Positions 1 through 7,314 of a stretch of 11,829 nucleotides of DNA are shown piece after piece. The stretch is taken from contig JASEGW010000040.1 of assembly GCA_030017825.1 (NCBI GenBank), positions 1 to 11,829 on the forward strand, written 5' to 3'. Positions within the stretch are counted from its first letter, which is position 1; each line of letters begins with the position of its first letter. The DNA comes from a bacterium (GTDB lineage Bacteria; UBA9089; JAHJRX01). The translations under genes were made by a program, and so were the position numbers. Below the pieces are notes generated by a model. The model was not told where the DNA came from. It did not search any database and saw only the letters and a list, made by a program, of their open reading frames with translations.

Positions 1-88
1 TAACTGTCTTAGCAGCTTTACTTACTTCGTTTAAAGTTTTAAGCAAAGAAAGTACCTGAAGATTTACATTAGAGATTGCGGCTGACAT
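1..88 (-). CDS. Unidentified protein, N-terminal 29 codons only (runs off left edge)
   Basis: An open frame reads leftwards from ATG at 88-86 and is still open at base 1. It starts MSAAISNVNLQVLSLLKTLN and continues with a short, Ser/Ala/Leu-rich, probably helical stretch; no signal peptide or membrane segment is visible. The start is well supported by a near-perfect Shine-Dalgarno (AAGGAGGTGC read on the minus strand, bases 105-96), 7 nt before the ATG. Further upstream lies a sigma-28-like promoter (160-187), so a motility or chemotaxis role is possible. Small YjfB-type putative motility proteins are one option by size and regulation, but the visible residues do not establish it. The gene is divergent from gatB. 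I do not recognise the family; that it is a real gene rests on the start signals. Confidence 0.65.
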   Translation of the reverse strand, partial: MSAAISNVNLQVLSLLKTLNEVSKAAKTV

Positions 89-159
89 AATTAATGCACC
101 TCCTTGTATTTATTCTCATTATAGTCATCCCTGACTTAGCTAATTCTCGTATAGTTATA

Positions 160-187
160 TTATCGGCAGAATATTAGAAAATATTTA
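160..187 (-). promoter_or_regulatory. Sigma-28 (FliA/SigD-type) promoter for the divergent gene
   Basis: Read on the minus strand, bases 167-160 are GCCGATAA, an exact match to the -10 consensus of the flagellar sigma factor. A TAAA -35 core lies at 187-184, 16 nt upstream, within the 14-16 nt range known for SigD/FliA promoters (the enteric consensus is 15). The transcript would start near base 150, giving a leader of about 60 nt before the ATG at 88. A TATAAT on the same strand at 123-118 has no convincing -35 partner, so it is the weaker candidate. Confidence 0.55.
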
Positions 188-218
188 GCGTTTTTTATTT
201 TGTCTTGACATTATTTTA

Positions 219-277
219 ATCTCAATTAATGCTCAAAATATTAACCTTTAAACTTATATTTAAAACAACTCAGGTTA
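219..277 (-). repeat. Dispersed intergenic repeat, copy A
   Basis: Bases 222-238 (TCAATTAATGCTCAAAA) are identical to 6244-6260 in front of accA, and the next 24 nt match at 18 positions. Bases 239-256 match the reverse complement of 11812-11829 at 16 of 18 positions, and 267-277 (AACTCAGGTTA) match the reverse complement of 11775-11785 exactly. Copy A lacks about 18 nt present between these blocks in copy D. No ORF is present. It lies just upstream of the gatB promoter. Orientation is given relative to copy C. Confidence 0.7.
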
Positions 278-285
278 ATTTTAAA

Positions 286-314
286 TTGACTAAATATATT
301 GTCTATGATATTAT
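286..314 (+). promoter_or_regulatory. Sigma-70-type promoter for gatB
   Basis: TTGACT at 286-291 is followed after exactly 17 nt by TATTAT at 309-314. A TG one base before the -10 box (306-307) makes it an extended -10 promoter. Transcription would start near 321, leaving a leader of about 85 nt before gatB. It is the best sigma-70 match in the 317-nt divergent region. Confidence 0.65.
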
Positions 315-405
315 GGCAAAGATTAAAATAAAATAAGATAAGTATTCAAAAGAAAGGAAGAAGTTAGGAATTGTCTATATGCTTACAATAATGGAGTTCT
401 AATTT

Positions 406-1839
406 ATGGATTATGAAGCAGTAATTGGCTTAGAGGTTCATGCTCAACTAAGCACAAACTCAAAATTATTTTGTAGCTGCAGCACTAAGTTTGGAGCCTT
501 TTCTAACTCACAAGTATGCCCTGTATGCTTAGGTCTTCCTGGAGTGCTGCCAGTCTTAAACAAAAAAGCGCTATCATATGCTTTAGCTGCAGCTTTAGCT
601 ATAAATTGTGAGATTCCTAAGATAAGTAGATTTAGTAGAAAGAACTACTTTTATCCTGACTTACCGAAAGCATATCAAATATCACAATATGATGAACCAT
701 TAGCCAAGAATGGTTATCTAGAGATATTTTTATCTAAAGATACAGTTAAAAGAATTGGAATTAATCGAGTTCACATGGAAGAAGATGCTGGAAAACTTAT
801 TCATTGTGAAAACGAAGATAGCAGTTTGGTGGATTATAACCGTTGCGGGGTGCCTTTAATTGAAATTGTGAGTGAACCTGAAATAAATTCTAGTGAAGAA
901 GCTTATGAATATTTAATGAGCCTAAAAAGCATCTTAGAATATTTAGAAGTTTGTGATTGTAACATGGAAGAAGGCTCTTTGAGATGCGATGCTAATGTAT
1001 CCATACGCCTTAGGGGTGAAAACAAACTTGGGACTAAAGCAGAAATCAAGAATATGAATACTTTTAAAGGAGTGCAAAAAGCTTTAGAATATGAGATTAG
1101 AAGACAGATTAATTTAGTAGAAGAGGGAGAAGAGGTTGCCCAAGAGACTCGTTTGTGGGATGCCGATAGACAAATAACTCTATCTATGCGTAGCAAAGAA
1201 GGGTCAAGCGACTATCGCTACTTTCCAGAACCGGATTTATCTCCAGTAATAGTAACCGAACAGTTAAAAGAGCAAGTTTTAAATAATATGCCTGAACTTC
1301 CTTTGGCTCGTTTTAGAAGATTAATGGAAGAGTGTGGAATTCCTGAATATGATACCAATATAATAGTAAAAGATAGAAAACTGGCTGATTATTATGAGGA
1401 ATGCGTAAAGCTTTACTCAAAACCTAAAGTAATAAGCAATTGGATTATAAGCGAATTGTTGGGACTCTTAAGTAAGAATAAGGAAGAGATAGACCAGATT
1501 AAAATTACTCCTTTACAATTAGCAGAAATGTTTAAATTGATAGACAAAGGAATAATTTCTGGAAAAATTGCTAAAGAGTTATTTGTATTAATGTATGAAA
1601 GCGGAAAAGATCCTTTGGTATTAGTAGAAGAGAAAAACCTAAGACAAGTAACTGACCAGGATTCTATAGATACAGTTGTAGAAAAAGTGCTTAAAGAACA
1701 TTGTCAAGTAGTAGAAGATATTAGAAATGGCAAAGAGAAAGCTTTAGGATTCTTGGTAGGTCAAGTTATGAGGGAAACCAAGGGAAAAGCAAATCCAAAG
1801 ATAGTTAATGATAGTTTACTAAAAAAAATAAAAGGATAA
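406..1839 (+). CDS. gatB: Aspartyl/glutamyl-tRNA(Asn/Gln) amidotransferase subunit B
   Basis: GatB is the kinase/transamidase subunit of the GatCAB complex. It phosphorylates Glu on misacylated Glu-tRNA(Gln) (or Asp on Asp-tRNA(Asn)) and exchanges it for ammonia channelled from GatA, in the cytoplasm. At 477 aa it has the usual family length. The N-terminal GLEVHAQL block (residues 8-15) carries the conserved Glu10 and His12 of the active-site cradle. Cys23, Cys25, Cys38 and Cys41 (CSC...CPVC) form the zinc-type site found in many GatB proteins. The signature RCGVPLIEIVSEP begins at Arg146. The helical tRNA-binding tail ends with the typical GKANPKIVNDSLLKKI. The ATG at 406 has GGAG at 393-396, 9 nt upstream. 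gatC and gatA are not adjacent; upstream is a divergent gene. Downstream, dnaE follows after 74 nt with no terminator visible, so the two are probably co-transcribed. Confidence 0.97.
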   Translation: MDYEAVIGLEVHAQLSTNSKLFCSCSTKFGAFSNSQVCPVCLGLPGVLPVLNKKALSYALAAALAINCEIPKISRFSRKNYFYPDLPKAYQISQYDEPLAKNGYLEIFLSKDTVKRIGINRVHMEEDAGKLIHCENEDSSLVDYNRCGVPLIEIVSEPEINSSEEAYEYLMSLKSILEYLEVCDCNMEEGSLRCDANVSIRLRGENKLGTKAEIKNMNTFKGVQKALEYEIRRQINLVEEGEEVAQETRLWDADRQITLSMRSKEGSSDYRYFPEPDLSPVIVTEQLKEQVLNNMPELPLARFRRLMEECGIPEYDTNIIVKDRKLADYYEECVKLYSKPKVISNWIISELLGLLSKNKEEIDQIKITPLQLAEMFKLIDKGIISGKIAKELFVLMYESGKDPLVLVEEKNLRQVTDQDSIDTVVEKVLKEHCQVVEDIRNGKEKALGFLVGQVMRETKGKANPKIVNDSLLKKIKG

Positions 1840-1913
1840 ATGCTTCATTACTGAAATGCAAAAGAGGCAAATCTTTAACAAAGTATTTAGAGAAATTGCA
1901 GGAAAGAAAAAAG

Positions 1914-4900
1914 ATGTTTCATAGTGATTTTGTATCATTGCATAATCATAGCGAATATAGCTTGTTAGATGGAGCTATAGGATTAGAAGAGTTAGTAAAG
2001 AAAGCTCATGACTTGAAGATGCCAGCTATAGCTTTAACTGATCATGGAAATATGTTTGGAGCTATTGAATTTTACAAACATTGCTTGCAAATAGGCATTA
2101 AACCTATTATTGGATGTGAAGTATATGTTGCTCCTGGAAGTAGATTTGAAAAAAATACTCATGGGTTTGCTGAAGCTTCTTTTCATTTAATATTATTAAC
2201 TAAAGACATTACAGGGTATAAAAATTTATTAAAACTTGTTAGCATAGGTTATTTAGAAGGATTCTATTATAAACCTCGTGTAGATAAGGAAGCTTTAAAG
2301 GCTTACCATAAAGGTTTAATTGCTCTGTCAGGGTGTATAAAAGGCGAGATACCATATTTAGTTAATAAGAATGAAATAGAAAAAGCTCGTAAAGTTATTT
2401 GCGAATATAGGGAATTATTTGGAGAAGATAATTTTTATTTAGAACTTCAGGATAATGATATTAGGGAACAAGAAATTGCTAATAAAAATCTTATAGAGTT
2501 TTCTAAAGAGCTTTCAGTGCCCTTAGTAGCTACCAATGATACTCATTATATCGATAAAGAAGATGCTGAAGCTCATGATGCTCTTCTTTGCATTCAAACT
2601 GGAAAGACTGTTTCTGAAACAAATCGTATGAAGTTTTCTACCCAAGAATTTTATTTTAAAAACCCCTTACAGATAAAAAAGCTTTTCAGTGATACACCTT
2701 CTGCAATAGCCAATACTGTAGAAATTGCAAAAAGATGTAATTTAGAGTTAGAGTTTGGTAAAATATACCTTCCTCAATATGATGTTCCTAAAGGAGAGAA
2801 TTTAAATGATTATTTGAGAAGACTATGCTTTGAAGGTTTAAACAAGAGATATTCTCAAATAAGTGAAGAAATTAGAGAAAGATTAGAATTTGAACTAAAG
2901 ATGATAATTCAGTTGGGATACGCAGGGTATTTTTTAATTGTATGGGACTTGATAAAATTTGCCAAAGAAAATGGAATTGTGGTAGGCCCAGGCAGAGGCT
3001 CTGCTGCTGGTAGCCTTGTAGCGTATACTTTAGGAATTACAAATGTAGATCCTATTCGTCATAAATTATTTTTTGAACGCTTCTTGAATCCTGAAAGAGT
3101 AAGTATGCCTGATATTGATATTGATTTTTGTGATGACCGACGAGAGGAGATAATTAATTATATAGCAAAAAAATACGGGGAAGATCATGTAGCTCAAATT
3201 ATAACTTTTGGAACTATGTTAGCTAAACAAGTTATTAGGGATGCGGGGAGAGTGTTAGGTATGCCTTATGGAGAAGTAGATAAGATAGCCAAGTTAATTC
3301 CTACTGAATTAAATATAACCTTACAAGATACTATTAGCAGAGTTGTAGATTTTGCTGCCATAAATGAGGGAACACCACAACAACAAAAATTAATTAAGAT
3401 AGCCATGAAATTAGAAGGATTAGTAAGGCATGCTTCTACTCACGCTGCAGGAGTGGTGATATCTAAAGATAATCTTACGGAATATACTCCTCTCTATAAA
3501 GATGTCAAGGGAGATGTGATTACTACTCAATATTCTAAAGATTCCTTAGAATCTATTGGGCTTTTAAAGATGGATTTTTTGGGTCTAAAAACTCTTACTG
3601 TAATTAAAAATACTCTGAACTTAGTCAGGGAAAAACAAGGAATAAGTATTAATTTAGAGGAAATACCCACTGATGATAAAAAAACCTATAAGCTTTTGTC
3701 AAAAGCAGATTCTATTGGACTATTTCAGCTTGAAAGTTCTGGTATGAGAGATCTGCTGCGAAAATTAAAGCCAGAAGTTTTTGAAGACATAATAGCTCTT
3801 TTAGCTCTCTATCGTCCTGGCCCTTTAAATAGTGGTATGTTGGACGAATATATAAAAGGGAAGTACGATAAAACCAAAATTAAATATCCTCATTCTTGTT
3901 TAGAAGAAATACTAAAAGAAACTTATGGTGTTATTGTTTATCAAGAGCAGGTAATGCAAATTGCTAGTGAGTTAGCAGGATTTACTTTAGGCCAGGCAGA
4001 TGAACTACGTCGGGCTATGGGCAAAAAAATTCCCGAAAAAATGGAGAAAATGCGACAACTTTTTATTAATGGCGCTATTACTATTAATAGAGATGTGTCA
4101 AAAGCTAAAGCTAATGAAATATTTGAACTTATGTTTAAGTTTGCTGAGTATGGGTTTAATAAATCTCACAGCACTGCTTATGCTTTGATTTCTTATCAAA
4201 CTGCTTATTTAAAAACTCATTATCCTTTAGAATTTATGTCAGCATTGCTTACTAGTGAAGTTTCTAATACAGATAAGATTGGAATGTATATTTCTGAATG
4301 TCGACGTATGAAGATAAAAATATTGCCACCTTGTGTAAACGAGAGCGATACTTATTTTACTGTTGCTGGAGGCAATATTCGTTTCGGTCTTTCGGCAGTA
4401 AAGAATGTGGGAGTTGCAGCTATAAAATCTATTAAAAAATGTCGAAAGGAAAAAGGGAGTTTTGCTTCTATTTATAACTTTTGCAAAAGAGTAGACTTAA
4501 GATTAGTTAACAAAAGAGTATTAGAGAGTTTGATTAAATGTGGAGCTTTTGATTTTTCTGCAATGAAAAGGTCTCAGCTTATGGCTTTGGTTGATCATGC
4601 TGTAGAAATAGGGATTAAAACTCAACAAGATCGAATTTCAGGCCAAGCATCATTCTTTAGTATGATGGAAAACGAAAAACAACTTGTAGATGAATATAGC
4701 AAAGAAATATTAAAAATGCCAGAATGGAATGAAAGTAGGCTTCTGCATTACGAAAAAGAAGTTTTAGGTTTATATGTTACTGGTCATCCATTAGCAAAGT
4801 ATGAAAAAGAGATTGAAAGGCATACTACAGTTAATACCCAAACTGTAGCTAATAAGAGAGATAATGACCAAGTAATAATAGGTGGGATCATAAATTCTAT

Positions 4901-5396
4901 CAAAGAGATTACTACTAAAAGTAATAAAATAATGGCTTATTTAGAATTAGAAGATTTACATGGTAATGTAGAAGTCATTGTTTTTCCTTCAACTTACGAG
5001 CAATTTAGAAGTATTATTAAGGTAGATGAGTTAGTATTAATTTGTGGAAAGATAAATATGGAGATAGAAGGTAAAGCAAAAATAAATGCAGTAGAAGTAA
5101 TTCTCTTAAAAGAGGCAAATATAAAACTTACTTCTAAAGTACACATTAAATTTAGAACACCTGGCATGAGGAGAGATAATCTACTGTCATTAAAGAAAAT
5201 ACTTTCAGATAATAAAGGCAAGGTTCCGGTATGTTTACATATTATTACTACTCATCATGGAGAAGTAGTGGCTTCGGTTTCTTCTGAATTAAATGTAACT
5301 CCAAGTAATCAGATGATTGAAAAAGTAGAAGCTCTTTTTGGAGAAAATATGATTTGGGTGGAAGATAAAAAAGAAAATTTAGATACCAAGCATTGA
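1914..5396 (+). CDS. dnaE: DNA polymerase III subunit alpha
   Basis: This is the catalytic replicative polymerase subunit, 1160 aa, about the length of E. coli DnaE. The PHP domain comes first (about 1-270), with metal-ligand-type motifs LHNHSEYS (His10, His12), LTDHGNMFG and ATNDTHYID retained, which suggests the PHP site may still bind metal. The palm carries the catalytic aspartates in PDIDIDF (Asp400, Asp402, Asp404) and MDFLGL (Asp554), matching E. coli 401/403/555. A helix-hairpin-helix region lies near 850-880. QASFF (911-915) fits the internal beta-clamp-binding motif, an OB fold starts near 987, and a C-terminal tau-binding-type region follows. No separate proofreading exonuclease is fused. 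I chose ATG at 1914 because AGGAAAG (1900-1906) lies 7 nt upstream; an in-frame TTG at 1896 would add six residues but has no good ribosome site. dnaE lies near accA in several other bacteria, including E. coli. Confidence 0.97.
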   Translation: MFHSDFVSLHNHSEYSLLDGAIGLEELVKKAHDLKMPAIALTDHGNMFGAIEFYKHCLQIGIKPIIGCEVYVAPGSRFEKNTHGFAEASFHLILLTKDITGYKNLLKLVSIGYLEGFYYKPRVDKEALKAYHKGLIALSGCIKGEIPYLVNKNEIEKARKVICEYRELFGEDNFYLELQDNDIREQEIANKNLIEFSKELSVPLVATNDTHYIDKEDAEAHDALLCIQTGKTVSETNRMKFSTQEFYFKNPLQIKKLFSDTPSAIANTVEIAKRCNLELEFGKIYLPQYDVPKGENLNDYLRRLCFEGLNKRYSQISEEIRERLEFELKMIIQLGYAGYFLIVWDLIKFAKENGIVVGPGRGSAAGSLVAYTLGITNVDPIRHKLFFERFLNPERVSMPDIDIDFCDDRREEIINYIAKKYGEDHVAQIITFGTMLAKQVIRDAGRVLGMPYGEVDKIAKLIPTELNITLQDTISRVVDFAAINEGTPQQQKLIKIAMKLEGLVRHASTHAAGVVISKDNLTEYTPLYKDVKGDVITTQYSKDSLESIGLLKMDFLGLKTLTVIKNTLNLVREKQGISINLEEIPTDDKKTYKLLSKADSIGLFQLESSGMRDLLRKLKPEVFEDIIALLALYRPGPLNSGMLDEYIKGKYDKTKIKYPHSCLEEILKETYGVIVYQEQVMQIASELAGFTLGQADELRRAMGKKIPEKMEKMRQLFINGAITINRDVSKAKANEIFELMFKFAEYGFNKSHSTAYALISYQTAYLKTHYPLEFMSALLTSEVSNTDKIGMYISECRRMKIKILPPCVNESDTYFTVAGGNIRFGLSAVKNVGVAAIKSIKKCRKEKGSFASIYNFCKRVDLRLVNKRVLESLIKCGAFDFSAMKRSQLMALVDHAVEIGIKTQQDRISGQASFFSMMENEKQLVDEYSKEILKMPEWNESRLLHYEKEVLGLYVTGHPLAKYEKEIERHTTVNTQTVANKRDNDQVIIGGIINSIKEITTKSNKIMAYLELEDLHGNVEVIVFPSTYEQFRSIIKVDELVLICGKINMEIEGKAKINAVEVILLKEANIKLTSKVHIKFRTPGMRRDNLLSLKKILSDNKGKVPVCLHIITTHHGEVVASVSSELNVTPSNQMIEKVEALFGENMIWVEDKKENLDTKH

Positions 5397-5420
5397 GAAA
5401 GAAAGAAGATATATTATAAT
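5393..5420 (+). promoter_or_regulatory. Sigma-70-type promoter for the exported-protein gene
   Basis: TTGAGA at 5393-5398 overlaps the dnaE stop codon (TGA, 5394-5396). After 16 nt it is followed by a consensus TATAAT at 5415-5420. Transcription would start near 5427, giving a leader of about 24 nt that includes the strong Shine-Dalgarno AGAGGAGG at 5437-5444. The gene can therefore be expressed apart from gatB-dnaE. Confidence 0.6.
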
Positions 5421-5450
5421 TATAAGTTATGAATTCAGAGGAGGTTTTTT

Positions 5451-6161
5451 ATGAAAAGAATTGCTTTATTACTTAGTATTTTATTTTTATTTCCAATATT
5501 AGCAGGAGCTACAGTTACAGAATTAGTCAATGTGCCAACTTCAAGTACGATAGCTAAGGGTTTTATTGATTTAAATTTTAAAATGTATAATGAGGGAGGA
5601 GTATTTGTTAAACTTGATTTGGGTATATCCAATAGATTAATGTTAGGGACTTCCTTAGATATAGAAAAAGCTATTGGAAATCAAAAAGTTAAGTGTAATT
5701 TTCCTCCTTTTATTTCAGCTAAATATTGTCTTACAGATGGCACAAAGCATATCCCAGGAGTGGTAGCCATAGGGTATAACCCCTTGGGTTATTCTACTTA
5801 TGATGATAAAGATAGAACAGATAGTAAGGAACTTAAGGGGCCATACGTTTCTTTTACTAAACCTATATTGCCTTTAGGATTAAACGGTCATTTTCATGCA
5901 GGAATTAATTTTGATACCCATGCTTTTAAAGATTCTTGTCTATATTTTGGAATAGATTTGTCTATAAATCCAGAGTTATTGATGATTTTTGAAGCTAACT
6001 CTATAAAGTTTAGTGGTGACGATGAGAAAAAATATAGAACTCATGCTGGAATAAGATATGCTATTAGTCAACAATTTGAAGTGGGAATAGATTTTAAAGA
6101 TCTTTCCAAAGGATCTGTTACTAGACAACTTAAGATTCGGTATTTAAATACCTTATTTTAA
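5451..6161 (+). CDS. Exported beta-strand-rich protein, probable outer-membrane protein
   Basis: A 236-aa protein of unknown function. It starts with a clear Sec signal peptide: MKR, a hydrophobic core of about 14 residues, then a type I cleavage site after Ala18-Gly-Ala20, leaving about 216 residues. No lipobox is seen and there are no further membrane helices. The mature part alternates short amphipathic beta strands with turns (KGFIDLNFKMY, GGVFVKLDLGI, NGHFHAGINFDTH, YRTHAGIRYAI, FEVGIDFKDL) and ends in aromatic-rich RYLNTLF. A C-terminal Phe in such a strand is typical of BAM-assembled beta barrels. The opening VNVPTSST...KGFIDLNFKMYNEGG resembles uncharacterised exported proteins I associate with uncultured diderm phyla (recollection, not a search). 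ATG at 5451 has AGAGGAGG 6 nt upstream and its own promoter. Role unknown; a periplasmic protein is the main alternative. Confidence 0.8.
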   Translation: MKRIALLLSILFLFPILAGATVTELVNVPTSSTIAKGFIDLNFKMYNEGGVFVKLDLGISNRLMLGTSLDIEKAIGNQKVKCNFPPFISAKYCLTDGTKHIPGVVAIGYNPLGYSTYDDKDRTDSKELKGPYVSFTKPILPLGLNGHFHAGINFDTHAFKDSCLYFGIDLSINPELLMIFEANSIKFSGDDEKKYRTHAGIRYAISQQFEVGIDFKDLSKGSVTRQLKIRYLNTLF

Positions 6162-6164
6162 AAA

Positions 6165-6301
6165 ATAAGTATTCAGGTTGCAAAGATACTAAAGCAAGAA
6201 GAAAAAAGAATGAAAATTAGAATAAATATTTTCCGTTAAGATTTCAATTAATGCTCAAAAATACTAATTTTTAAGCTTAGGTTTATGCTGAATAGTTACA
6301 A
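6165..6301 (-). repeat. Dispersed intergenic repeat, copy B, with imperfect inverted ends
   Basis: The core (6240-6301) shares 17 identical nt with copy A (6244-6260 versus 222-238). A 21-nt block (6281-6301) is identical to 9884-9904 in copy C. The right end, TGCTGAATAGTTAC (6286-6299), and the left end, ATAAGTATTCAGG (6165-6177), are imperfect inverted repeats of each other (10 of 13 aligned positions), bounding about 135 nt. No open frame is present. Flanking sequence is too A/T-simple to judge a target duplication. The left boundary is uncertain because only the right half matches copy A. Confidence 0.65.
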
Positions 6302-6340
6302 ATAAAAATATATACGATATTAATTAGAGGATAATAGCTT

Positions 6341-7300
6341 ATGGCCATTGTTGGATCTCTGGACTTTGAAAAACCTATTGAAGAGATAGAAGATAAAATA
6401 GCTGAACTTTCGAAACTTACCCAAGAGAGAGAGATTGACTTTTCCCAAGAAATTAAAAAGTTGGAAGTAAAAGCTCAAGAGATGAAAAAAGAGGTATTTA
6501 GCAACTTAACTCCTTGGCAAAAAGTTTTGATGGCTCGACACACAGGTCGTCCTTCTACTATGGATTATATAAGAATGATATTTAAAGATTTTATAGAACT
6601 TTGTGGGGATCGATTATTTAAGGAGGATAAAGCTATTGTGGGGGGGATTGCTGAATTAGATGACTATAAAGTATTTATCATTGGTCATCGCAAGGGTAAG
6701 GATACAAAAAGTAATTTAGAATATAATTTTGGAATGCCTCATCCAGAAGGTTATCGAAAAGCTATACGCTTAGCTAATTTAGCAGAAAAGTTTTCTAAGC
6801 CCATAATAACATTTATTGATACCCCAGGAGCTTATCCTGGAGTGGGAGCGGAGGAACGAGGTCAAGGCGAAGCTATTGCTAGAACCTTACAGGTTTTTTC
6901 AAAAATACAAGTTCCTATTATAGTAGTGATAATTGGTGAAGGAGGAAGCGGAGGAGCTTTAGCTATCGGGATAGGAAATCGTATTTTAATGTTGGAACAT
7001 GCTGTTTATTCGGTAATTTCTCCAGAAGGATGCGCAGCTATTTTATGGAACGACCCAAGTAAGACTATTGAAGCGGCCAAGAATCTCTCTTTGACTGCAA
7101 ATGATTTAGTAAGACTTAAGGTGATAGATGAAATTATTAAAGAACCAGTCGGAGGAGCTCATCGTAGTCCCGAGGAAGCTTCTTGCTTGGTCAAGGATTC
7201 TATTATAAGTTGTCTAAAAGAGCTTCAAGAAATACCTATTTCAGAACTTGCTTTGGAAAGATATCAAAAATTAAGAAAGATAGGGAAATACTTAGAGTAG
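6341..7300 (+). CDS. accA: Acetyl-CoA carboxylase carboxyltransferase subunit alpha
   Basis: AccA pairs with AccD to form the carboxyltransferase that moves CO2 from carboxybiotin to acetyl-CoA, giving malonyl-CoA for fatty acid synthesis in the cytoplasm. The length of 319 aa matches E. coli AccA. An N-terminal helical region (about 1-60: EEIEDKIAELSK...) precedes a crotonase-fold domain. Family motifs are all present: CGDR (88-91), YNFGMPHPEGYRKA, GAYPGVGAEERGQ (from Gly163), the oxyanion-hole-type GEGGSGGALAIG (from Gly199) and YSVISPEGCAAILW. ATG at 6341 has AGAGGA (6326-6331) 9 nt upstream. accD is not adjacent. lon begins 14 nt downstream, so the two probably share a transcript. No clear promoter is visible; the best candidate conflicts with the ribosome site (see findings). 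Confidence 0.97.
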   Translation: MAIVGSLDFEKPIEEIEDKIAELSKLTQEREIDFSQEIKKLEVKAQEMKKEVFSNLTPWQKVLMARHTGRPSTMDYIRMIFKDFIELCGDRLFKEDKAIVGGIAELDDYKVFIIGHRKGKDTKSNLEYNFGMPHPEGYRKAIRLANLAEKFSKPIITFIDTPGAYPGVGAEERGQGEAIARTLQVFSKIQVPIIVVIIGEGGSGGALAIGIGNRILMLEHAVYSVISPEGCAAILWNDPSKTIEAAKNLSLTANDLVRLKVIDEIIKEPVGGAHRSPEEASCLVKDSIISCLKELQEIPISELALERYQKLRKIGKYLE

Positions 7301-7314
7301 GAGGATATAAATTT

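Noticed and set aside
118..146. TATAAT on the minus strand (123-118) as a sigma-70 promoter of the divergent gene
   Set aside because: The hexamer at -35 spacing (GAATTA) does not match; kept only as a minor alternative to the sigma-28 site.
205..232. Consensus -35 TTGACA at 205-210 on the plus strand as a second gatB promoter
   Set aside because: No -10-like hexamer lies 16-18 nt downstream (TAATGC and AATGCT are poor), and the TTGACT/TATTAT pair at 286-314 is clearly better.
903..1196. Minus-strand ORF inside gatB, and similar antisense frames inside dnaE, lon and serA
   Set aside because: They lie fully within well-supported genes, lack ribosome sites and have compositions expected of shadow frames.
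1856..1924. 22-codon ORF starting ATG at 1856 and overlapping the dnaE start
   Set aside because: No Shine-Dalgarno in front, low-complexity Lys-rich peptide, and it runs out of frame into dnaE.
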